Source: Melioribacteraceae bacterium (GTDB taxonomy: Bacteria; Bacteroidota; Ignavibacteria; Ignavibacteriales; Melioribacteraceae). Taken from it: a DNA stretch of 64,000 bases. Location: assembly GCA_030584085.1 (NCBI GenBank), contig CP129490.1, forward strand, positions 3,257,511 through 3,321,510, written 5' to 3'. Both the position numbers and the translations under genes were made by a program. Below the pieces are notes generated by a model that was not told the DNA's origin, ran no database searches, and worked only from the letters and a program-made list of their open reading frames with translations. Positions 1-8,240 of this stretch are shown piece after piece. The first letter of the stretch is position 1; each line of letters begins with the position of its first letter.

Positions 1-1
1 C

Positions 2-1171
2 TTAAAATCCGCTCATGTTGAAAATACCGATCTCCTTGTGGCAGTGACTTCAAGCGAAGCAGTTAATGTTAACACAGCCATCCTTGCCAAAAAATTAGGC
101 GCAAAGCGAACAATTGCAAGAGTTTCGAATGACGAGTATATCTCAGCCGATTTCAAGGATATGTTCAAAAATCTTGGTGTAGATAATTTAATTTATCCCG
201 AAGATTTAGCCGCAATTGAATTAGTAAAATTGATTGAACGTGCAGCGGCTACCGATGTTATTGAATTTGAAAATGGATTACTAACCTTAATCGGTTTAAA
301 ACTTGATAAGAATGCAAAAGTTATTCATAAGACCATGCGCGAAACAGCTTCGGAGTATCATTCATTAAACTATAGAATTGTAGCTATTCATAGAGGTATG
401 CGTACATTAATTCCTTCCGGTAATGATATCTTTCTTCCTAACGATCAAATTTTTGTAATTACAAATCCGGGCGGACAAGATAAAATCTTAGAACTCGCCG
501 GTAAGGATAAAACTAAGATTGAAAATTTAATGATACTTGGGGGCGGTAAAATCGGTCGTAAAGCCGCGAGACTTTTAGAAGATGAAATAAATATCAAAAT
601 AATAGAAAAAGGAAAAGATAGATCTGTTGAACTAGCCGATCATCTTCAGAAAGCTTTGGTAATTCAAGGAGACGGACGAGATCTTGATTTACTTGCTCAA
701 GAAGGTATAATTGATATGGATGCTTTTATTGCTGTTACAAATGATGCAGAAACAAATATCATAACTTGTCTAATGGCAAAACATCTCGGCGTTTCCAAAA
801 CTGTTGCTCTGGTTGACAATGTTGATTATGTCCCTTTAACACAAACTATAGGTCTTGATGCACTTATCAATAAAAAATTAATTACCGCAAGTAATATTTC
901 ACGTTTTATTCGAAAATCAAATATTCTGACCTTGGCATCTCTGCAAGGAATTGATGCGGAAGTTTTAGAATTTATTGCACGAGATAATTCAAAAGTGACA
1001 ACTGCCCCGGTTAAGAATCTTAAATTTCCTAAAAATGCTATCATTGGCGGATATGTAAGAGATGGCGAAGGGTTCATAACTGTAGGAGATTCACAACTTC
1101 AACCCGGTGATAAAGTTGTAGTTATTGCTCTTCCAAGCGATATAAGTAAAGTTGAAAAATATTTTCAATAA
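2..1171 (+). CDS. trkA: Trk potassium uptake regulatory subunit TrkA (5' end outside window)
   Basis: Cytoplasmic NAD-binding regulator of the TrkH potassium channel. The reading frame is open from base 2, upstream of the GTG at 38, and the residues there (LKSAHVENTDLLVAVTSSEA) match the middle of the first Rossmann half of TrkA, so the gene is cut by the window edge and GTG 38 is not the start. About 389 residues are visible; the family is near 450, so roughly 60 N-terminal residues with the first GxGxxG loop are missing. The second Rossmann domain begins at MILGGGKIGRKAARLLE (about residue 190 of the visible part), followed by a second TrkA-C domain ending GDKVVVIALP. Its stop overlaps the trkH start by one base (TAATG), so the two are translationally coupled. 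Confidence 0.95.
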   Translation, partial: LKSAHVENTDLLVAVTSSEAVNVNTAILAKKLGAKRTIARVSNDEYISADFKDMFKNLGVDNLIYPEDLAAIELVKLIERAAATDVIEFENGLLTLIGLKLDKNAKVIHKTMRETASEYHSLNYRIVAIHRGMRTLIPSGNDIFLPNDQIFVITNPGGQDKILELAGKDKTKIENLMILGGGKIGRKAARLLEDEINIKIIEKGKDRSVELADHLQKALVIQGDGRDLDLLAQEGIIDMDAFIAVTNDAETNIITCLMAKHLGVSKTVALVDNVDYVPLTQTIGLDALINKKLITASNISRFIRKSNILTLASLQGIDAEVLEFIARDNSKVTTAPVKNLKFPKNAIIGGYVRDGEGFITVGDSQLQPGDKVVVIALPSDISKVEKYFQ

Positions 1172-2619
1172 TGCTAAACATTAAAATCATCTTAAATTTT
1201 ATCGGCTTTGTTTTAATTCTCAACGGATTATTCATGATGTTGGGAATTCCCTTCTCAATTTACTACGGTGCTAATGATATCCTAATTCTTATTGCGTGTG
1301 GATTAGGTACATCGTTTATCGGATTGATGCTTGTCTTAGCAACTCGTGATCATAAAAAGGAAATCTACAAACGGGATGGTTACATAATGGTCTCGCTAAC
1401 ATGGATTATGATGGCTTTGTTCGGTGCAATACCCTTTGTAGTTCATGGCGCAATTCCTTCTTATACCGATGCTTTCTTTGAAACCATGTCGGGATTTACA
1501 ACAACTGGTGCATCCATATTAAATAATATTGAAGAACTTCCACACGGACTTTTATTTTGGCGAAGCATGACTCAATGGTTAGGTGGTATGGGCGTGATAG
1601 TATTATCAATTGCAATACTCCCAATGTTGGGCATTGGAGGAATGCAGTTATTTGTTGCAGAGGTTCCGGGTCCAACAAAAGATAAAATTCATCCACGAGT
1701 TAGAGAAACAGCCAAAAGATTATGGGGAATTTATGTTTTATTTACATTGGTACAAACCGGTTTACTTTTACTAGGCGGAATGAACTTGTTTGATGCAGTA
1801 AATCATTCCTTCACAACAATGGCAACGGGCGGATTTTCAACTAAGCAAGCAAGTATTGCTGCTTATGATTCTCCTTTTATTCATTATGTTATGATAATTT
1901 TTATGTTCATTGCGGGAACAAATTTTACTCTTCACTATCATCTTCTGCACAAGAATTTTAAAGTATTTACACAGAATGACGAATTTAAATTCTACTTAAA
2001 ACTAATAGGTACAGTAACATTAGTTGTAATTGCCGGATTATTTATTTCACAATATTCTGGTGTAGAAAAAACTTTTCGCGATGCATTATTTCAAACAGTT
2101 TCTATTATAACCACAACCGGATATGTTACCGCTGATTACGAATTGTGGGGTCCGTTTTTCCAAGTATTATTCTTTTTACTATTATTTACAGGCGGAAGTG
2201 CCGGTTCCACAGGCGGCGGTATTAAGATGGTTCGTCATTTTGTTTTAATTAAAAACAGCTTTAGCGAACTTAAGAGATTGATTCATCCGCGTGCTGTAAT
2301 TCCGGTCAGGTTTAATAAAGGCACAATTGCTTCCGATATTATTTCAAATGTTCTGGCATTTTTTCTTTTCTATATTTTTATTTTTATTCTCGGAACATTG
2401 GTAATGTCTTTGATCGGGATGGATTTTTTAAGTGCAATCGGTGCTTCGGCAACATCTCTTGGTAATGTTGGTCCCGGTATCGGAACTGTCGGACCTACAC
2501 TTAATTTTGCGAATGTACCTGAAATCGGCAAGTGGGTTTTATCCTTCTTGATGCTGATGGGAAGACTTGAATTGTTTACAGTACTAATAATTTTCTCACC
2601 GGCTTTTTGGCAGAAGTAG
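1171..2619 (+). CDS. trkH: Trk potassium uptake protein TrkH
   Basis: Integral inner-membrane K+ translocating subunit, 482 residues, normal length. The four pore-loop repeats typical of the SKT superfamily are visible: FTTTGAS near residue 110, MATGGFST near 215, ITTTGYVT near 313 and SLGNVGPG near 430, each with the selectivity-filter glycine, so the channel should be functional and K+ selective. Ten or so hydrophobic segments surround them. It directly follows and overlaps trkA, forming a two-gene operon. The next gene lies 104 bases downstream. TrkH versus TrkG cannot be separated from sequence alone. Confidence 0.95.
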   Translation: MLNIKIILNFIGFVLILNGLFMMLGIPFSIYYGANDILILIACGLGTSFIGLMLVLATRDHKKEIYKRDGYIMVSLTWIMMALFGAIPFVVHGAIPSYTDAFFETMSGFTTTGASILNNIEELPHGLLFWRSMTQWLGGMGVIVLSIAILPMLGIGGMQLFVAEVPGPTKDKIHPRVRETAKRLWGIYVLFTLVQTGLLLLGGMNLFDAVNHSFTTMATGGFSTKQASIAAYDSPFIHYVMIIFMFIAGTNFTLHYHLLHKNFKVFTQNDEFKFYLKLIGTVTLVVIAGLFISQYSGVEKTFRDALFQTVSIITTTGYVTADYELWGPFFQVLFFLLLFTGGSAGSTGGGIKMVRHFVLIKNSFSELKRLIHPRAVIPVRFNKGTIASDIISNVLAFFLFYIFIFILGTLVMSLIGMDFLSAIGASATSLGNVGPGIGTVGPTLNFANVPEIGKWVLSFLMLMGRLELFTVLIIFSPAFWQK

Positions 2620-2723
2620 GAATGTAATATTTACACGCTTGTGCAGTCGAAAACCTTTTATTCTCAAAAATCCCATATTTTCCGCAACATTCCTTATATT
2701 TAGACTCTTTTCTGTAAAAGGTT

Positions 2724-3494
2724 ATGATAAAAAGATTACTGATCATATTATTAATTTTTGCGAGTACAATCTCGTTTTCACAAGAGATTTATTTCTGCAA
2801 CAGCCATACGGAAAAAGGTGATCCTATAGATGCTCGCAATGTTTGGTCAATTAAGCCATGGGGCAGTTTGGTTTATGTCCTTGTTAATAATGAAAATAAA
2901 CCTTTTGAAACACATTTGAATTACCTCTTTCTTGATCGACTTATTGACGGGGAGTATCGACCTTTTGACAGCAAAGCAGTAAATGTGAAGGATGATGCAA
3001 CATGGTTTGCTTACAACTATAAATTTACCGAGCCTGGTAAATATAAAGTTTATGTAGTGAACCAAAACAAACAAGAGATTGTTGCATCAACAGTTACAAT
3101 TCAAGTGGAAAGTGATTATTTACAGAATAGGCAGACTAAAAATTCACTGTATTATGACGGAACAAAAATAAAATTTTGCGAAAGAGTAATAGCTGGTAAA
3201 CCGATTAATACATTTAGGAAAATGTCTCTTTCTAAATTGGATGGAACAGTACATGTATTTATAGATACAAAAAGTTCCATACAGTCTTCAATATTTGTTG
3301 TTGATATTTGGGAAAAACCAACTCGCTCAATTGAATACGATAAATTTATAGAGTCAAAGAAATATGCTTTAACTCCCTCTTGGGATTATGTTTTTTTCAA
3401 ATATACATTTAGTAAACCGGGTCAGTATAAGTTCAATATTTATAATGAAAATGAAGTCCTAATAACTGCCGGATATTTGGAAGTTGTTGAATAG
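2724..3494 (+). CDS. Secreted protein of two related domains, function unknown
   Basis: A 256-residue protein I do not recognise. Residues 1-20 form a signal peptide (MIKRLLIILLIFASTISFSQ). The mature part is two similar halves of about 110 residues: EIYFCNSHTEKGDPID...GKYKVYVVNQNK and KIKFCERVIAGKPINT...GQYKFNIYNENE. Each half has one Cys in an 'FC' near its start and a 'F(T/S)xPGxYKxxxxN' strand near its end, which suggests a duplicated beta-sandwich. An inter-domain disulfide is possible but is inference. It is followed 8 bases later by the DUF454 gene. A 60-codon frame at 2639-2821 overlaps its start and was not accepted. Confidence 0.75.
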   Translation: MIKRLLIILLIFASTISFSQEIYFCNSHTEKGDPIDARNVWSIKPWGSLVYVLVNNENKPFETHLNYLFLDRLIDGEYRPFDSKAVNVKDDATWFAYNYKFTEPGKYKVYVVNQNKQEIVASTVTIQVESDYLQNRQTKNSLYYDGTKIKFCERVIAGKPINTFRKMSLSKLDGTVHVFIDTKSSIQSSIFVVDIWEKPTRSIEYDKFIESKKYALTPSWDYVFFKYTFSKPGQYKFNIYNENEVLITAGYLEVVE

Positions 3495-3502
3495 GATTAT
3501 TT

Positions 3503-3931
3503 ATGTCGGATAAAATACAAATTCATTCTAATAGATTGGTTAGATGGTTATTGATTACCGCGGGATGGTTTTTTGTAACCCTTGGTGTAATTGGATTATT
3601 TCTGCCGGTTATGCCAACAACAATTTTTCTAATTATAGCTGCAGCGTGTTTTGCCAGAAGTTCAGATAAGTTTTACAACTGGTTGTTGAACAACAAACAA
3701 TTCGGCAAATTAATAAGAGATTATCGTGAACACCGAGGTATGCCGCTGAGAGCAAAGTTTATTGCAATAATTATGTTGAATTTATTTATCGGTTACTCCG
3801 CAATTTTTGCCGTTGAATTAGTTTGGGTAAAAATACTTTTACTAGTCATAGCAATCGGTGTGACGACATACATAATCTCAATAAAAACTCTTCGACCAAA
3901 TCAGATACAGGAAGAATTTCAAGAAAGTTAA
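3503..3931 (+). CDS. DUF454 family inner-membrane protein (YbaN-like)
   Basis: A 142-residue membrane protein of the DUF454 family. Diagnostic residues are the first helix region GWFFVTLGVIGLFLPVMPTT, the following CFARSSDKFYNWLLNN and the basic loop RDYREHRGMPLRAK. Three to four transmembrane segments are seen. The biochemical role of the family is unknown. It starts 8 bases after the secreted protein at 2724 and is probably cotranscribed. Its stop overlaps by four bases the stop of the convergent MATE gene. Confidence 0.88.
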   Translation: MSDKIQIHSNRLVRWLLITAGWFFVTLGVIGLFLPVMPTTIFLIIAAACFARSSDKFYNWLLNNKQFGKLIRDYREHRGMPLRAKFIAIIMLNLFIGYSAIFAVELVWVKILLLVIAIGVTTYIISIKTLRPNQIQEEFQES

Positions 3932-5265
3932 ACGGATAGCTCCTTTTTTGAAAGATGATTAAACCTCATTGTAAGAGAAATTGCAACGGAAGCAAGTCCA
4001 ACCAAAAAACCTAACCAAATTCCCATAGTTCCGAGTTCAAATGTGAATGCCAAAATATAACCTACAGGAACTCCGAGAAGCCAATAAGCTCCGAATGAAA
4101 TTATTAAAGGAATTTTTACATCGGTTAAACCGCGAAGCACCCCGATAGCTGTCGCTTGAGTACCGTCAAATAATTGAAACAATGCGGCAACAATTAGTAA
4201 TGTTGAAGCAAGTTCTATAACCGGGATATCATCAACATATAAAGTCGGAAGAAAATTTCTTAGTACTATAAAAATTATGGCGAAGCAGAACATCAATGAG
4301 ATGGCAATTCCGATAGCGGTAAATCCTGCTCGTCTCATATTCTTGTAATCCTGTTGACCAAGCGCACTACCGACACGAATTGTTCCCGCAGCACCAATTC
4401 CCAGAACAATCATATATGTAACCGAAGCTAAATTAATCGCAATCTGATGTGCCGCTAAAGGAACCGCTCCAAGCCATCCGATCATTATAGCCGAAAACGA
4501 AAACGCACCAACTTCAAGAAAATATTGTAACCCGCTCGGTAGTCCTATAGCTATAACTTTTTTAATTACTTTTAAATTGATGGTCTTATATTTAAGAGTT
4601 GGGTTGTAAATCGCAAATTTTTTTGAATTAATTACATAAAACATCAGAACAAACGCCATAATAGTTCTTGTAAGAAATGTAGAAATTCCGGCACCATCTA
4701 GTCCGAGTGCCGGAAATCCAAGATTACCGAAAATCAAACACCAATTACTAAATGCATTAAAAAGATTTGCGAGAACTGCAATAATCATCGGAGGTTTAAC
4801 AACACTTATACCTTCGAGAAATTGTCTATAAACTTGGAATAATAAAAACGGGATTACAGACAACGCTAAAATTTTCATATAAGATCGCGCTTCGGCAACT
4901 ACTTCCGGAGGTTGATTCATATATTGAATTAAATCCGCCCCGAAAAAAATCATTGCAAGTAATAGAAGAGCGAAGACCATGTTAACAAGCAATGCTTGTC
5001 TGAGTATCATTCCGCAATCGTCAACATTGTTTGCACCTTTTGATATGGCAACCAGCGGAGTAATTGCCATCGTCATTCCGATACCTAGAACAAGTACTAG
5101 AAAAAACAATCCGTTTACCAATGCGGCAGCCGCAAGCGGAACCGTACCAACCTGACCAACCATTAAACTATCAACAACACCCATCATTATATGCCCAATT
5201 TGTCCAATGGAAACAGGCACAGCTAGTTTAACGGTTTCATTAATATGTCGTTTTAGGTTTTCCAT
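3928..5265 (-). CDS. MATE family efflux transporter
   Basis: Multidrug and toxic compound extrusion transporter, probably H+ or Na+ coupled, inner membrane. The frame can be extended to a TTG at 5283, but the ATG at 5265 (MENLKRHINETVKLAVPVS) gives the usual MATE N-terminus and 445 residues, the family length. Twelve hydrophobic segments are present, with the two MatE repeats (GHIMMGVVDSLMVGQVG in the first half; IGLPSGLQYFLEVGAFSFSA in the second). The substrate cannot be predicted. Convergent with the DUF454 gene, sharing four bases at the stops, and divergent from the coiled-coil gene at 5402. Confidence 0.93.
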   Translation of the reverse strand: MENLKRHINETVKLAVPVSIGQIGHIMMGVVDSLMVGQVGTVPLAAAALVNGLFFLVLVLGIGMTMAITPLVAISKGANNVDDCGMILRQALLVNMVFALLLLAMIFFGADLIQYMNQPPEVVAEARSYMKILALSVIPFLLFQVYRQFLEGISVVKPPMIIAVLANLFNAFSNWCLIFGNLGFPALGLDGAGISTFLTRTIMAFVLMFYVINSKKFAIYNPTLKYKTINLKVIKKVIAIGLPSGLQYFLEVGAFSFSAIMIGWLGAVPLAAHQIAINLASVTYMIVLGIGAAGTIRVGSALGQQDYKNMRRAGFTAIGIAISLMFCFAIIFIVLRNFLPTLYVDDIPVIELASTLLIVAALFQLFDGTQATAIGVLRGLTDVKIPLIISFGAYWLLGVPVGYILAFTFELGTMGIWLGFLVGLASVAISLTMRFNHLSKKELSV

Positions 5266-5401
5266 AAATAAAAGGGAAAGCAAATTTACAGAATAAAAGG
5301 ATTCTAATGAATTTTATATTGAAGACATATGAACTAGTGTATATATGAAGTAATTTTGATAAATTATATGATTAGTTATTTCAATAGACCGAGGTAAAAA
5401 A

Positions 5402-7216
5402 ATGGGCATTCTATCAAAAGGTCAAAAAAGCGCTGACAAACTTATTCAAGAAAATGATGAATTAAAGAATAAGCTTCATTCCGTACTGGATAAGTACAGC
5501 AGTCTTGAAGAACTCGATGAAAAGTTGTCAAAAGCTCGCAAAGAATTATCGGAAACAAATCAAAAAGAAAAAGAATCCGATAGCATGCTTAAAACATTGG
5601 AAGCCCAAATCGGCGAGAAGAAAATTGAACTCGAAGTTCTTCAGACAAACATTACCGAATTAGAAGAATTAAGAGAAAGTATTCAAAAATCTGTAGAAGA
5701 ATATCAAGCAGAAAGTACAAAGTATAAACAGATTAAAGAAGATCAAGAAGAAAGAAACAGATGGCTTACCGAAGAGATCTCTTACAAGCAAGATGAACTC
5801 ACCAAGCTTAATACTGAAATAGCTTCACAACACGAAAAGCAGCAAACCACAGCTCATGCACTTTCGGAACTTGAACAAAGAATTGCCGGACTTCGAGAGG
5901 AAGAATCTAGAATAATTCATCAAATAGAAGCAAAAGAAGAAGAATACGAAACTGTTGAGAGAACTTTCAAGGAACATCAAGAACAAAACGAAATATTTGA
6001 AAATCAGATCGGTGAAATAGAATCAAAAATTTCCGGACTTAAAAAAGAAGCAGAAGAAATCGAAGAAAGACTAATTTCTCTTCGCAATAAAGAAAATGAA
6101 AAAAATGAAACAATAAAAAACTTTGATGAAAAACTTTCCGCAATAGAAGAGATCAAGCTAAACTTAGAAAAAAGCTTATCGGTTCTAACCAATCAGCTTG
6201 CCGAAAAAGATCTTCTTTTTAACGAATACAATTCTAAAAGAGAAGAATATGTAAGCGAACTAAATACAAAACAAATTGAACTAAGCTCGATAAAAGAAAG
6301 CATTTCTCTTCATAAAGAAGAATTGGAAAAACTTGAAACAGATTTACAAACATTGAAGGAAAAGAAGGCAACTCTTGATGAAGAAACAAGAAGAGCAGAG
6401 ACAATAAAGAATGAAATTAACGAAACAACACTTGCAAGAAGAGAAGAAGAAGAAAAATTATCCGCGGCACTTTCTACTTTAAAAACACGAATTAACGAAA
6501 TGGAAAGTAGAAAATTTGATATAGAAGAAAACAAGTTACAAATTGAGAACAAGTTTAGTGAAACAATTCAGAAATTTGCCGATGAAATTAAAGATTCAAG
6601 TTCTCGCCTGTCTAAATTAAAACAACAAGTAATTGATAAAGAAAAAGAACTTCGTGAAAAAGAAGAATTGCTTTTGGATAAGACTGCCCAAATTGCAGAG
6701 TATTCCGGACTAAATAAAGTTATGCAGCGTGAACGATCTGCCGCCGAGCAATTCTTAAACTCACTAAAAGAACAACAAAATGATTTGTTCGAAAATGTTG
6801 AGCGATTGAACAACAAAGAGAACAAACTCCGTCTTGACATAAACAGGATTCGACTAGAAAACGAAGCACTTCACAAGCAGCGCGATGAACTTGAAAAAGA
6901 TCTTCAACAGTTGATTGATCAAATAAGTAAGAATTATTCCGAAGCAGAAAATAGAAACACCGCAATTACCGAGGAGCTGAGTAAAAATGAAAAATTGGCA
7001 GAAGAATTAGAAGAGAAAGTTGAAACCGCAAAACAAAATCTGCAGGAGCTAAAAAGCGAAACCGCAAAAAAGGAAATCGAAAAAGAAGAATACGCTGCAA
7101 AAATTTCTCAGTTAATTGCTCTCGAAAAAAAATTACAAACAAAAATTTCTGCTTTTGAGAGACAATTAAATGAGGACAAAAGATCGGATGGACAAATTCC
7201 CCAAGAGGAAAGTTGA
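5402..7216 (+). CDS. Long coiled-coil protein, function unknown
   Basis: A 604-residue protein built almost wholly of Glu/Lys/Leu-rich heptad repeats from about residue 10 to 590. I see no signal peptide, membrane helix, Walker motif or hinge, so it is not an SMC or RecN ATPase, although searches would hit SMC arms. The composition (many EEE, KEK and LEEL stretches) fits an extended dimeric rod or a filament-forming coiled-coil-rich protein in the cytoplasm. The ATG follows GAGG with nine bases between (ccgaggtaaaaaaATG). It stands alone: a divergent MATE gene lies upstream and a 300-base gap lies downstream. Function unknown; a scaffold or cytoskeletal role is only a guess. Confidence 0.8.
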   Translation: MGILSKGQKSADKLIQENDELKNKLHSVLDKYSSLEELDEKLSKARKELSETNQKEKESDSMLKTLEAQIGEKKIELEVLQTNITELEELRESIQKSVEEYQAESTKYKQIKEDQEERNRWLTEEISYKQDELTKLNTEIASQHEKQQTTAHALSELEQRIAGLREEESRIIHQIEAKEEEYETVERTFKEHQEQNEIFENQIGEIESKISGLKKEAEEIEERLISLRNKENEKNETIKNFDEKLSAIEEIKLNLEKSLSVLTNQLAEKDLLFNEYNSKREEYVSELNTKQIELSSIKESISLHKEELEKLETDLQTLKEKKATLDEETRRAETIKNEINETTLARREEEEKLSAALSTLKTRINEMESRKFDIEENKLQIENKFSETIQKFADEIKDSSSRLSKLKQQVIDKEKELREKEELLLDKTAQIAEYSGLNKVMQRERSAAEQFLNSLKEQQNDLFENVERLNNKENKLRLDINRIRLENEALHKQRDELEKDLQQLIDQISKNYSEAENRNTAITEELSKNEKLAEELEEKVETAKQNLQELKSETAKKEIEKEEYAAKISQLIALEKKLQTKISAFERQLNEDKRSDGQIPQEES

Positions 7217-7517
7217 TTATCTTCGATCTAATAAAAGTACACACTGTCTATAATTGAGATACTCCATCTCCTTCTACTTTTTCTATTTGATGGGAATTTC
7301 GATCAAATTTACAGCCTTGCATCTTGGTATTCTATTTGATTCATATTAGAATTACAAAGAGACAACTCCACAATTTATTAGCATTAAAGCATTTATGAGT
7401 TCTGGTTGATTTTTTACATTAACAGAGTCATCATAAATTACTTATTTACTTTTACATGGAGTCTATTTATTTTAAGTACCTAAAAGCAAGTTTATTCCCA
7501 AAAGAGACAAACTTTCT
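7217..7517. other. Intergenic gap without recognisable feature
   Basis: About 300 bases of roughly 70% A+T between the coiled-coil gene and the SGNH hydrolase. I see no open frame with a ribosome site, no tRNA shape, no convincing terminator hairpin and no repeat. It probably holds the promoter of the envelope cluster that starts at 7518. Confidence 0.6.
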
Positions 7518-8222
7518 ATGAAAAAATTCCTCCTTATCATCTCATATATTTTTTTATTTAGCAATTTAGCAGCTCAATCAACATACAGTTATCTCCAAAA
7601 TCCGATCTATCAAAGACAAATTGAATTCTATAAAATTTATAAACCCGTTAATACAAAAGTTGTAATGTTGGGTAATTCACTAACGCACGGTGTAGATTGG
7701 AATATGTTGTTAGGCAGAAACGACGTAACGGAAATGGGAATTGTGAGCGATGTACTATCCGGGTATTACAATCGTTTAACATATGTCACAAAATTAAAAC
7801 CAAAAGTTTGTTTTGTACTTGGTGGACTGAACGATCTTTATCAATGGATTCCGGTTGAAACAATTTTCGAAGATTATCAGAAAGTAATTGAACGCCTTCA
7901 GCGAAATGGAATTACTGTTGTAATCCAAAGTACGCTTTATGCCGGACGTGATTGGGGTAAAGATTGGCTCGCGGCAAATAATCCGGAAGCAAATGCATCC
8001 GAAGTGAACGCCGAAAGAAATATTCAAGTCGATAGACTAAATAACTTGCTTAAAAATTATGCAGCAAAAAATAATATTGAATACATTGACCTTAACTCAC
8101 TTATGAGTAGAGGCAATTTCCTTCGGTCCGAATTAACTTATGATGGTGTGCACTTGAATGCAGCCGGTTATAAAATTTGGGGACGCGAAGTCGAAGAGAC
8201 TTTAAAAAAATTAGGTTTATAA
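7518..8222 (+). CDS. Secreted SGNH/GDSL-family hydrolase
   Basis: A 234-residue exported esterase or acetylhydrolase of the SGNH fold. Residues 1-20 are a signal peptide ending NLAAQ. Block I is VVMLGNSLTHG with the nucleophile Ser54 in G-N-S-L, block III is LGGLNDLY, and block V is YDGVHLNAAG with Asp209 and His212, so the catalytic set is intact. It resembles the PAF-acetylhydrolase/GDSL branch. It stands 18 bases before a second, larger SGNH-like protein and two MBOAT acyltransferases, which points to removal or transfer of acyl groups on envelope polysaccharide. The substrate is inferred from context only. Confidence 0.9.
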   Translation: MKKFLLIISYIFLFSNLAAQSTYSYLQNPIYQRQIEFYKIYKPVNTKVVMLGNSLTHGVDWNMLLGRNDVTEMGIVSDVLSGYYNRLTYVTKLKPKVCFVLGGLNDLYQWIPVETIFEDYQKVIERLQRNGITVVIQSTLYAGRDWGKDWLAANNPEANASEVNAERNIQVDRLNNLLKNYAAKNNIEYIDLNSLMSRGNFLRSELTYDGVHLNAAGYKIWGREVEETLKKLGL

Positions 8223-8240
8223 AGAGAGAGAGGAGCAGCA

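Noticed and set aside
2639-2821. 60-codon open frame overlapping the start of the secreted duplicated-domain protein
   Set aside because: No ribosome site, no signal or domain, and it overlaps a gene with a good signal peptide in another frame.
6004-7244. Several minus-strand open frames of 62-92 codons, Ser/Phe-rich
   Set aside because: Reverse reading of Glu/Lys-rich coiled-coil codons typically gives Ser/Phe/Leu frames; no independent evidence.
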